The translations under genes were made by a program, and so were the position numbers. This document shows positions 1 through 8,848 of a DNA stretch of 36,473 nucleotides, piece after piece; the stretch's first letter is position 1, and each line of letters opens with the position of its first letter. The stretch is taken from NCBI GenBank assembly GCA_900095095.1, contig FMBT01000613.1, positions 1-36,473 on the forward strand, read 5' to 3'. The notes beneath the pieces were generated by a model. That model searched no databases. It was not told the origin of the DNA and saw only the letters and a list, made by a program, of their open reading frames with translations. Origin of the DNA: Fragilariopsis cylindrus CCMP1102 (Eukaryota; Bacillariophyta; Bacillariophyceae; Bacillariales; Bacillariaceae).

Positions 1-1191
1 GACACCCCATCGAATATCTAACGCATTCAAACAATCATCGAGATATTGATAAATGATGGGAAGAAGGGGATCATCATCATCATCGTCATCATCATATAGC
101 TTAGTGGCGTAATATACCTGACGACGTCTTCCATTGGTGGCGTCATCTTCACTATCTTCGTCATCATTATTATCACCAGCCATTTGCTTTTGCTGCTGTT
201 GTTGCCGTATTGTTGGTGGTTGAGGTCGTTTATCATATTTCCATACAGCAGCGATTTTTAATTGCCCATTTTTAGATACGGTATCAATTGCGTATTCTTG
301 TCCAATGGCATATTCTTGGACTAAGACAGAATCATGTTTTTTCTTCGGTGATCCCAACACGGTTGATCCCACGATGATGTCGTATGCCAACGAATTGATT
401 CTAAATCCTCGCATAAAAAGACATCGTCTGATGCACACCCCCTAATTGGTTTCACCACCACTAGTCTTTGTTGTTGTTGTACCTCCTCCTTCTCTATTGG
501 CAGCAGCATCGATGATGAGAATTGAGAGATTGCAAATTCGATTGCTTCGTCAATTGTTGTGCATAGTTTTTGTTGTACTGATGGAATATTTTTTGATGCT
601 AAGGTTGATATAGTTAGAAATTTATTCCGTCGAGCTTCATTGTACCCATTATGATTCGTAACGTTAAGCCACACACACAATCGTTCGGAATCGTCTAATC
701 CTGGATCCGATTCACAAATTAGTCCTTTCAATTCAACAGTGCCATCAACGTCAACGTCGAGCTTCTTCTGCCACATGCTTACGCCATTCAATTACTTCTT
801 CTGGGGAGGATGGCATTGGTATCGATGTCAACGATGAGATTTCGTCGTTTCCCTCTTGATGTATTGATTTCAGGTATTCTGTCATATATTCACTTAATAC
901 ATGAACGCACTGAACACCGTACACATCAAGAGCACGTTCAGATAAATATTTCCCATGATATTCGCAAAAATTATCCATTAACACCAAAACTCTTTGACGT
1001 TGTTGACGTTGTTCCTTCTTGTCATCGACATCGGTAACATCAGCAGTAGAACTATCTCCTCCTCTGCTTCCCCAGATCTTGCTTCTGCTAGCAGCACTAG
1101 AAGCGCATGTAGTCCATGCGATACAAGAAGCAAATGGTGATGAAACGCCGAATAAAGCGACAGCGACTACGACGAAAATCAATCTATTCAT
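1..1191 (-). CDS. ATP-grasp superfamily ligase, partial, with two apparent frame changes
   Basis: ATP-grasp enzymes use ATP to activate a carboxylate as acyl phosphate and join it to an amine or similar nucleophile; the substrate here cannot be told. The ATG (1189-1191) opens a hydrophobic signal-like N-terminus (MNRLIFVVVAVALFGV), so the product probably enters the secretory route or an organelle. Then come a pre-ATP-grasp strand (VLVLMDN), the segment EARRNKFLTISTLASKNIP, the nucleotide-binding lysine strand LVVVKPIRGCASDDVF, and past position 390 VLVQEYAIGQEYAIDTVSKNG, typical of the family core. Frame changes lie near 752-757 and near 387-389, where a base seems missing in a G run (tgg cat instead of tggg cat). 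A 58-nt GT-AG intron at 725-782 would also rejoin the first two frames, though it removes a likely core strand. Reading stays open to the left window edge, so the C-terminus is missing. Family membership is fairly sure; intactness is not. Confidence 0.72.
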
Positions 1192-1425
1192 TTCGATGAA
1201 ACTAATGAAACTATTGAACTACAGTACAGTACATTGTATCAAGTATACATTGTATCAAGTATTCAGAATTGATTGTAAATTGTGATTTCATGCATGCTAC
1301 GAGTGAAGATTTTTAAGTGATTGTCAACTTGATAAAAAACAATGGGCGCGCAAAAATAGAGCTCGCGCGTGAAGGTCCTGTGGTCAACCAACCACCCTTC
1401 AAAACTTGAAAAAACAAAACAAAGT
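1192..1425. other. Upstream region of the ATP-grasp gene, up to the YR element
   Basis: No gene seen. It holds a perfect 16-bp tandem duplication (1230-1245 and 1246-1261, unit tacattgtatcaagta) and otherwise AT-rich sequence between the start codon of the minus-strand gene and the left end of the retroelement. The promoter of the ATP-grasp gene should lie here, so the element insertion sits about 235 bp upstream of its start codon. Confidence 0.5.
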
Positions 1426-1604
1426 TCAAGGAGTGTTAAAGCTGTAAAAAGGAATCAAGCGATTTATTTTTATACAACGCGCGCGCTAGTAGAAAAATCA
1501 AAGTCCAGAAGAGAAATCTATTCTGGACTCATTCTTTTGGAAACATCGTGTTTTGTTGTGAGGCAGCTCCGGAGCTGACGTGACCGCTGAAAGCGCTTCT
1601 TCTT
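1426..1604 (+). repeat. Split direct repeat A1 (left end of YR element)
   Basis: This 179-bp left terminal repeat matches 11304-11482 at constant offset 9878 with no difference that I can find. It contains a 9-bp inverted repeat (1502-1510 with 1521-1529), a perfect 14-bp palindrome cagctccggagctg (1564-1577) and an alternating CG run near 1478-1486. Boundaries were set where similarity stops: tcaagg starts both copies, and both end in gcgcttcttctt. Confidence 0.93.
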
Positions 1605-1659
1605 GGACTACCCGTCCGCTCAATGGAGACAGAGACAAGACAACAACAAAGACCACCAC

Positions 1660-1854
1660 ATGGAAAACAACAAAGACATGGAGCGCAGCATCCACGGAAA
1701 CACTCCGGACGACATCGTTGCCCTCATCACAAACATGCAACGAATACAAGCCGTGTTGATACAGAATTTTGGCAACGAATCGCCACAGGCCACCGAAATC
1801 AAGCGCCTGCTTGCGGCCATGTATGAAAAACACAATTACCCAACTCCGGAGTAA
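1660..1854 (+). CDS. Small leader ORF (64 aa) related to part of Gag-like ORF1
   Basis: The ORF starts at ATG 1660 just inside the left repeat and ends at TAA 1852-1854. Its C-terminal half (about 1702-1836) resembles ORF1 residues about 678-722: 19 of 45 aligned residues are identical without gaps, including the shared block ALITN and the pair RLL. It could be a small Gag-related protein, a regulatory peptide or a fossil of a duplicated ORF1 segment. No known domain was recognised. The similarity is seen directly; that the ORF is translated is inference. Confidence 0.5.
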   Translation: MENNKDMERSIHGNTPDDIVALITNMQRIQAVLIQNFGNESPQATEIKRLLAAMYEKHNYPTPE

Positions 1855-2549
1855 TAGGAATGGCGTCAACTAGACGAAACACCCGGTTACGACGAAACGC
1901 CTCGTAAAGAGACAACTACATTTCACAAGTCAAAACTAAATCTTTACCATTTCCAACCAAATGTTCGCCGCGCACACAATGTCGCACGACAGACGAATAC
2001 ACCCACACAGACAGACTGCATGCAACACCACAGGTTTTAGATCCAAAAAGGGATTCCGGACCTCAACGTACAACGGTCAAAGTCAGGAGCACGACACGCA
2101 TACCATACCACGTGCCCACACATTAAAAAACGAAAAACATCTTAAATAATAGACAAGTCCAAATATAAGAATATAATATAACGTTAAATCACATAATACA
2201 TTCAAATTTTGTCAGGACTCAACCGTTCAACGAAACTAGTTAGCACCCCTGCACGCACCCTCGCATGCGTCACTCCTAGCTGTCAAATTTTCAACTCCGG
2301 AATTGAATTTTTCGATTTCAGGCACACATAAGCCCAGAACACAATACATAGGTACATAAGTAATTTATTCACACTTCCTATTTGCCTTATCCCTCGTTGG
2401 GACAAAAACAAAATAACATTCAACAATATTTCACGTAATTATTCACCAACGTAATGGGGCTCACCCTAACTAAACAACATCGTTTAGGACGACTTCCACC
2501 CTTTGTCAACATAGATTCTGAACAATAACGGCGACTCCATGCCAAGCGC
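1855..2549 (+). other. Non-coding leader of the YR element
   Basis: About 700 bp between the leader ORF and ORF1, with no convincing coding frame. It is CA-rich and AT-rich, with several tatatata-like stretches around 2160-2200. It probably holds promoter and leader sequence of the element, but no specific site can be supported. Confidence 0.4.
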
Positions 2550-5315
2550 ATGCCATTCAGGCTCACCACATCACTGACCAAACGTCAGTTCCGGACGTCA
2601 AACGCCCGAAAAAACATAAATTTCCACATTTGGCACTATTCCGGAACACATTGTTTCGGCACACAACACTCTCACAATCTCAACTTCGAGCAACTCAAAA
2701 CCGCTCGCAGCCAGGATTTAAACATCAGCACGATGGCGTTCACAGAGGGAGGATTTCAAACAGCAATCCTCGATGAGGCAACCCGGGCCAAAGAGTCGAA
2801 CTCCAGAAGCCAACTCATCACCCACCCACTCACTTTCAACAGGACCACTCACCTACCGGACCAAGCGTTGTTCTGCGGAATCGGAACCTTGGGAGTTGCA
2901 GTGTTAAACACTCAACCGAAGAAGGTCACCCCCATTTTATGGGTACGAGCTTACCAAACACAACGTTTTGGTATCACAATCACATCATGCCCACAGGCAG
3001 TGATATTCGATGCCAACGACCTAGTGGCATCGGACGTCTGGATTGCGAAAGATGCCGACTCAACTGCGAATCAGGGCTTGGACTATGTCACGAGCGCTCT
3101 GATCAAACAACGACCCATGATGAAACTAATCCCAATCCGGGCTGAAACCATCACGGATTTCTTCAATGCCGACAATTCTCACAAAAGCGTCCGCGACTTA
3201 ATAACAATGTTCAAAAGCAGAACCGACAAACATGACAAATTTGTTTATAGCTGGCTTCGTGCAGCAGCAATGGTCAGGGATACTACCCTCCCCAACAACG
3301 CCGACAGCACCAGTCAAATGCAACTAGAACCGGACCAACCACGTTGGTTCACACTTGCACATTCGGTGGATATTTACAAGGACCTACAGACGGGTTTCAG
3401 CGAAGACGACAATACACTTGGCACCGCCATCGCCAATGGAGTCCTGAACTGCCTCAGCAAGGAGTTCCGCCCGACCCCAGCACCGGAAGACGTCATTGAC
3501 GTCGACGATGAAACACTTCTGCGCAATAATCGTCAGCGCACAGGAAATGCTCCAGGAGAAACTGCAACCAACGAGGCTAATCTCAATGCGGTACTACAAC
3601 GAAATGTCCAACTCGAGGAGCAACTAGCGCAACAGCAACGCATCGCAGCAGCATTGGCCAGACAACATCAAAGTACCAGGACAGCACCAGGCAACGTCTC
3701 CTTCGACGGCGACGGACTGCCATATGGAACCGGGCACCCAGTTTCATCCGAAAGACCCGAAAGGACCGGACTACCATTTGACATCGCGGCCAACCCGTTC
3801 GAAGGCAACGGTTTTAGCAACGACTCATCGTCAACGTTCCAACAACCGGCAGCCAGGTCCCACAATCCGTACGGCACACCGGGCGCCACCAACCCATTTG
3901 GTGAACCCACTCCGGGTCACCCAGGGTATCATGGTGCACCGGCTTTCACCTTTGGAGCATCGGCAAGCAATGGGGCTTTCAGTTTTGGGGGTCACACGGG
4001 TGCATCACCTCACCAAAGTATTGGTGATCACCTACATGCAATGCTCAACAGAGGCCCAGGCCTTCCCCTCACCTCCGAGGACATGAACCAATTTCAAGTG
4101 CTCAAGTTTCTTGCAGCGGAATCCAAGAGTCACCCAAACTCGACCAAGCCGGACCAACCAAAAAAGGCAAAGGACAGTATGGGCACCAGATCGTGGAATT
4201 TATGTGGATGGGCACATCTACAACCACACGAGCTCCATTTTTTGCACCGGTGCAACAACAGCGGTTGGTTGAAATACAACAAGGCTCCTGACAAAGGCGA
4301 AAAGGACTCCGTCATTGACACCTACTTCATTCAACCAATGATCAAGAAGAATCCCCGTTTCCGCCAAATCATCACGGCCGAATTTCGGAAATCTATCACG
4401 GATTGGCGTCTAGCCCCAACGAACTTCGAAGGCACCAAACCCCATGGGGGGCTTGGCCCTCTCACTTACGTCACCAGGTCGACGGCCGAGAGAGAGAGAC
4501 TCGAAAGTGTTCGCGCTCTCAACGCACAATGCGTACCAACGTCAGCCGACATAGAGCGCATCATCCCAGGAACGCCACAGATTCCGGACACCATCGATGC
4601 CCTAATCACTAACCTGCAATTAACTCAACTAGGTTTAATACAGGTAATTGGCGACAGAGCGCCACCGTCAATTCAACTCCAGCGCCTGCTCGATGCCCTG
4701 TTCGACAACTACAGTCGTCTATCCGCCATAACCAACTTCCGGGCTCTAATCAGCAACGAAATTATTTACCAACTGTGCCGCCATCTTGAGCGGTATTTCG
4801 GCGTCTTTTGCACAGCAGAAGACGTAGCCGCCAAGCGTTTCCCGAAGTTCAACATCGATTTTCTCATCCTGGGTATCGAAAACAACAACTTGTCCTTGTC
4901 GCACAGCTACGGTCCAATTTTCCTTCCAGCGAAGACTCCGGCAACGCCGCGACCCAGCCCTCCAACACCTACAGACCGGAATACAGACCGGAAGCGAAAT
5001 GCTGACAAATCACCAAAGAAGGACAAACCTACAACACGCAAGGGTCCGGGATGCGACGCCATCAGAAAACTAATCGCGGACTACCGCGCAACACATGACG
5101 GCAACTTCCCCCGCCTCTCGGACATCCGGACTGCCAACGAGTTCGGATCGACGAAAGAAATGTGCGAGGCCCTAGGCCTCAAATCGAGTAATTGTCTCAA
5201 CTATGGGCTTTTTTGCTACTGCAACGGAAAATGCAAGAACACCCACCAGTCCGATTTCAGCGCTTATAAACCGGACAAGGCCATCGAGATGTTAAAAAAG
5301 GCCACCACCATGTAA
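2550..5315 (+). CDS. ORF1, Gag-like nucleic-acid-binding protein of the YR element (921 aa)
   Basis: By position (first long ORF) and composition this is the structural (Gag) protein that would package element RNA. Visible parts are a coiled-coil-prone Gln/Ala stretch at about residues 340-375 (LNAVLQRNVQLEEQLAQQQR), a Gly/Pro/Phe-rich low-complexity region at about 385-500, the leader-ORF-like segment at about 678-722, a basic Lys/Pro linker at about 805-840, and a C-terminal Cys/His cluster C882-x6-C-x-C891-x3-C895-x3-H899, likely a zinc knuckle variant. The first ATG is 2550; a second at 2733 (MAFTEGGFQT) may be the real start, since the 61 residues before it look unstructured. The reading frame is intact. 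No database family was recognised beyond general likeness to Gag proteins of diatom retroelements. Confidence 0.75.
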   Translation: MPFRLTTSLTKRQFRTSNARKNINFHIWHYSGTHCFGTQHSHNLNFEQLKTARSQDLNISTMAFTEGGFQTAILDEATRAKESNSRSQLITHPLTFNRTTHLPDQALFCGIGTLGVAVLNTQPKKVTPILWVRAYQTQRFGITITSCPQAVIFDANDLVASDVWIAKDADSTANQGLDYVTSALIKQRPMMKLIPIRAETITDFFNADNSHKSVRDLITMFKSRTDKHDKFVYSWLRAAAMVRDTTLPNNADSTSQMQLEPDQPRWFTLAHSVDIYKDLQTGFSEDDNTLGTAIANGVLNCLSKEFRPTPAPEDVIDVDDETLLRNNRQRTGNAPGETATNEANLNAVLQRNVQLEEQLAQQQRIAAALARQHQSTRTAPGNVSFDGDGLPYGTGHPVSSERPERTGLPFDIAANPFEGNGFSNDSSSTFQQPAARSHNPYGTPGATNPFGEPTPGHPGYHGAPAFTFGASASNGAFSFGGHTGASPHQSIGDHLHAMLNRGPGLPLTSEDMNQFQVLKFLAAESKSHPNSTKPDQPKKAKDSMGTRSWNLCGWAHLQPHELHFLHRCNNSGWLKYNKAPDKGEKDSVIDTYFIQPMIKKNPRFRQIITAEFRKSITDWRLAPTNFEGTKPHGGLGPLTYVTRSTAERERLESVRALNAQCVPTSADIERIIPGTPQIPDTIDALITNLQLTQLGLIQVIGDRAPPSIQLQRLLDALFDNYSRLSAITNFRALISNEIIYQLCRHLERYFGVFCTAEDVAAKRFPKFNIDFLILGIENNNLSLSHSYGPIFLPAKTPATPRPSPPTPTDRNTDRKRNADKSPKKDKPTTRKGPGCDAIRKLIADYRATHDGNFPRLSDIRTANEFGSTKEMCEALGLKSSNCLNYGLFCYCNGKCKNTHQSDFSAYKPDKAIEMLKKATTM
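4581..4716 (+). repeat. ORF1 segment duplicated in the leader ORF
   Basis: This segment encodes about 45 residues that align without gaps to residues of the leader ORF (1702-1836); the pattern ALITNxQxxQxxLIQ is common to both. It marks an old internal duplication inside the element. Confidence 0.6.
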
Positions 5316-5650
5316 GCAACAACCAATAACCGCCAGTAGCGAGTATACAGTAATTAAGTAATAACTATAAAACAATCTATGTTAATTTTCATATATAATT
5401 TTCTCATTACCATCACCTGCTATAATGTTTCTCCAACCCCAGCGTACCGCCTAGGTTCACACTCCCGAGTGTGCCACACCCGCGGTTCACACTACCGAGT
5501 ATACCACCACCACCTCGTTCGCCATGCCGTCCAGACACTCCGTACAGGACACCGTATTGTCGACCGATCCCTCCACCGCCCCGACGACAACCAGTCGACG
5601 ACAATGCGTTTACTCCAACCCAAAGTAAGTTACCACAATTCAAAGGTTTA
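5316..5650 (+). other. ORF1-ORF2 junction, proline-rich open frame
   Basis: There is no separate gene. After the ORF1 stop the sequence is AT-rich to about 5425. From 5426 the ORF2 frame is open and encodes a Pro/Arg-rich stretch (IPPPPR repeated) without an ATG before 5651. It could be a translated N-terminal extension of ORF2 or a leader. Confidence 0.4.
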
Positions 5651-7937
5651 ATGTTTCCTCGTCATGAAGTTTTAAATCACCCAGCAGGTCCGGATCTGCT
5701 AGAATACGCACTCGAAGGCTGCCCAGTCGACTGCGGCGATGATTGGACTCTGGAGCGCCTAGAATTAGCAATCGCGAGTGGAGCACACTCCAGTGCGAAC
5801 GTACCCGAAGCAGCAGCCGCATGCAAAAAGGAAGCCCTCGAACGCGTCACGGAGGGCTCCTGTCGCCTCGTCAATTGGGAGGACATCAAACATGATTTCC
5901 CCCCAAATCTAAAAATTTCACCACTAGCTGCAGTACCGCACAAGTCCCGCGTCTATCGGATGATCCTAGACTTATCCTTCCAGCTCCTCGTCAACCGGAA
6001 AGAAGCTGGACTCAGTAAACAGTGCGTCCGACAAATCATTGGCAAAACAAGAATCAATGTACGAACTAGGGAACGTTATCCCCAGAATCATATGGGCAAT
6101 GGCTCTGTCGAAAGACAAAACGACACCTTTTATGTTCTCAAAAGTAGATTTAAAGGATGGCTACTGGCGAATGGCAGTCAGCGAAAAAGATGCATGGAAT
6201 TTTGCATACGTCCTACCAGGAGCAGGCCCGGACGACCCGGTACAACTCGTTATCCCGGACGCCCTCCAGATGGGCTGGAGCGAAAGCCCGCCTTTCTTCT
6301 GCGCCGCAACCGAAACGGCACGCGACATCATCAACGACAAGATGCGACATGACGTCATCATCGACGAGCAACCGATGGAAAACATCATGATGGACATCGA
6401 TTGGACCAAGATCAACAAACTTCACACTCCAATCGACTCGGAAACTGATAAACGGACGTTCCTTCAACTCATCGAGGTCTACATCGACGATTTCATCGGC
6501 GTAATCCAGAGCACCAACGAAGCCGATCTACTCCAGTTTTCACGTCGCATCCTCGACGGCATCACCAAGGTATTTCCGCCTCCGGAATTGTCCGGAAGCA
6601 AGATGGCACATCCGGTCTCGGAAAAGAAGCTTTTCGAGGACGGAATCTGGGACACCAGGAAAGAAATCCTAGGTTGGCTCTTCGATGGAATCTCACGCAC
6701 CATCGAACTGCCACAACGTAAATGCGAAGAACTCCTTACCGAACTCAAGGCGATACGCCGCAAAGACAAGATTGAAGTAAAACGTTTCCAAAAACTTCAT
6801 GGACGACTACAATTCGCGACCATTGCCATACCATGTGGCAAACCAATCCTGGGACAACTAAATTGTTACATGGCCGCAGCTGCCAAAAACCAGGGTCGAA
6901 AAATCGAAGTAACAAACGACTTCGCAAACATCCTCCGGGATTGGTCAGCACTCATCCGTCTAGTCGGACGACGACCAACACATGTCTCCGAACTCATCGA
7001 ACATCCACCATCTTATCAAGGCTTCGTAGATGCATCCAAATGGGGAGTCGGTGGAGTCTGGTTCAGCGGCACAACGACCGTCGTCCCGATCGTATGGTTC
7101 TTCGAGTGGCCGCAAGAAATCCGAGACCAGTTTTGCTCGTCATCCAACAAAAGCGGGCAACTCACGATATCAGATTTAGAACTAACCGGAATACTCATGC
7201 ACTGGCTTGTTCTCGAGCACAGCGTGGACCCAATTACACTCCGGGGCGTCAGCGTCTCAATCTGGTGCGACAACCTCCCGGCAGTAGCGTGGATGTACAA
7301 ATTCAGAACGAGCACATCATTGGTCGCAGCACGAATCCTCCGAGCCATGGCGGTACGCCTGCACACCAACAGAACAGCATTACTCTCAGTGGAACACATC
7401 TCCGGCATTTACAACAAAATGGCAGACGTTGCATCCCGCAAACATAGTCTCGACAATGCTACATTCCTCACCGACTTTTCCGCTCATTTTCCCCCACCAC
7501 AGGACGAATCCTGGACTCTGTGCCTCCTCAGCAACAAAGTTACGTCAAAAGTCTCTTCGGAGCTGCTACAGAAGCAATCGACTTTGGAGTCGTGGCGTCG
7601 ACTACCAACGAAAGAATACGTTTTTGGAAAGCTTGGACCCACTACCTCGCCATTTACTTTCCTACCTATGACGAAAAACTCAGTACACTTACTCAACAAG
7701 ACAAAATCGAAGTGCTGGTCAGTTTCGCCCAACATGTGCGATCCGGAGGCGTTTCACGACAAAAACAACAAGTTCGTGCGCAAACAGTCCAAGTATCGCT
7801 TCGGGCCATCACAGCGCGCTTCGAGATGGACGGAGAACAAAGTCCGGTGGTTAACACGCAAGGAAAATATTATAAAAAAATCGGCCAACTTATTGAGGGC
7901 TACCGACGAACCGACCCCCCTGCCAAATTCAAATTAG
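5651..7937 (+). CDS. ORF2, reverse transcriptase plus RNase H, with a +1 frame change at about 5996
   Basis: It copies element RNA into DNA. The first part (ATG 5651 to about 5995) ends in the RT finger motif HKSRVYRMILDLSFQLLVN. The RT then continues one base further on, as GKKLDSVN, PRIIWAMA, and motif A KVDLKDGYWRM (catalytic Asp), followed by WNFAYVLP and motif C VYIDDF (about 6476-6493). RNase H follows with VDASKWGVGG (Asp), SDLELTG (Glu), WCDNLPAVAW (Asp) and MADVASR (Asp), completing a DEDD-type site by about 7440. The two frames meet at gtc aac c gga: one C too many for continuous reading. In the downstream frame a stop at 5967-5969 rules out independent initiation far upstream, and the next possible start (TTG 6039) would cut off the first RT motif. 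The tail from about 7520 to 7937 overlaps the recombinase ORF in another frame. The cause may be a disabling insertion, assembly error or +1 frameshifting. Confidence 0.88.
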
Positions 7938-8698
7938 CAGTACCAATCAGTGTCCCAAGATACATGTATCACTACGCGTTAACAGGCACCGAAAAACAAA
8001 AGGCAGTGGCAGATATAGCCATCATCGCTTTCTACTATCTCCTCCGAGTCGGAGAGTACACGTACACTCCGACCTCAACCAAAAAGCTAACACAAGCTTT
8101 CAGACTCCAGGACGTCACATTATGGGACAAGAATACCATCCTCGACCATAACCTCCCAATCGACGCCCTTTTAATCAGATGCACAGCAGCAACTCTTCGA
8201 ATATCGAATCAGAAAAATGGCAAACGAAACCAGGCAATACACCATTTTACAACAAATACGGATACATGCCCAATAAAAGCACTAATTAGAAGAGTCAAGC
8301 ACATCACTGCTCACACTTCAGTCCCGACTGCTATAATTAGCACGTATTTCGAACACCCGACTCACCAGGGCAAAGTAATGCGCGCAACCGAAATTAACTC
8401 CGCGCTCAAAGCAGCAGTACTCCAACTCGACATGAAAAAACACGGGTTTGAAGCAGCGCAAATAAGCTCACACAGCTTACGCGCAGGAGGGGCGATGGCG
8501 ATGCACCTACACAACACCCCAACACACACGATTCGAAAAATGGGACGCTGGAGCAGCGACACTTTTCTCGACTACATCCACGAACAGATCGCTGTTTTTT
8601 CAGCCGGCCTGTCAACAGCGATGGGCAAGAACATTTTCTTCCATAACATAGGCTTTCGCGCCATCCCGACCCCTATTTTAGACAACGAAGATACTTAA
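7520..8698 (+). CDS. ORF3, tyrosine recombinase (integrase of the YR element)
   Basis: It joins the circular element DNA to the target by a covalent tyrosine intermediate. The catalytic set is visible: Arg I in LLRVGEYTY (R176), a candidate Lys in the QKNGKRNQ turn, the box HSLRAGG (H318, R321), GRWSS (W344 in the second His position) and the nucleophile Y352 in FLDYI. An N-terminal core-binding segment (FWKAWTHYLAIYF) precedes it. The frame begins with GTG and has no early ATG; it lies -1 relative to the RNase H frame and overlaps it by about 420 bp. Expression may therefore depend on frameshifting or reinitiation, an arrangement known in DIRS elements. Its 392 aa suit the family. All catalytic positions are present, so the recombinase may be active. 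Confidence 0.9.
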   Translation: MPPQQQSYVKSLFGAATEAIDFGVVASTTNERIRFWKAWTHYLAIYFPTYDEKLSTLTQQDKIEVLVSFAQHVRSGGVSRQKQQVRAQTVQVSLRAITARFEMDGEQSPVVNTQGKYYKKIGQLIEGYRRTDPPAKFKLAVPISVPRYMYHYALTGTEKQKAVADIAIIAFYYLLRVGEYTYTPTSTKKLTQAFRLQDVTLWDKNTILDHNLPIDALLIRCTAATLRISNQKNGKRNQAIHHFTTNTDTCPIKALIRRVKHITAHTSVPTAIISTYFEHPTHQGKVMRATEINSALKAAVLQLDMKKHGFEAAQISSHSLRAGGAMAMHLHNTPTHTIRKMGRWSSDTFLDYIHEQIAVFSAGLSTAMGKNIFFHNIGFRAIPTPILDNEDT

Positions 8699-8848
8699 TT
8701 AATATAAAAACAAACATTTACCCTAACTAATTTGCTCACAACTAGTCGCGCTCAAAACCACTGAGCTACCGAATACAACTTTCACGACGCCCTTATTTTA
8801 TTTTCGCATATAATCTCCTGTTTGAGTTATAAATCCGTTACCAATCTA

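Noticed and set aside
725..782. 58-nt GT-AG intron in the ATP-grasp gene
   Set aside because: It restores frame but deletes residues of a probable core strand and has a weak acceptor; kept only as an alternative in the gene entry.
4403..5005. Plus-strand frames inside ORF1 in other phases
   Set aside because: Arg/His/Pro-rich shadows of the Gag-like ORF1.
6039..6041. TTG as independent start of the RT frame
   Set aside because: Conserved RT residues (GKKLDSVN) lie upstream of it in the same frame, and the preceding motif is in the other frame, so it is a frame change and not a start.
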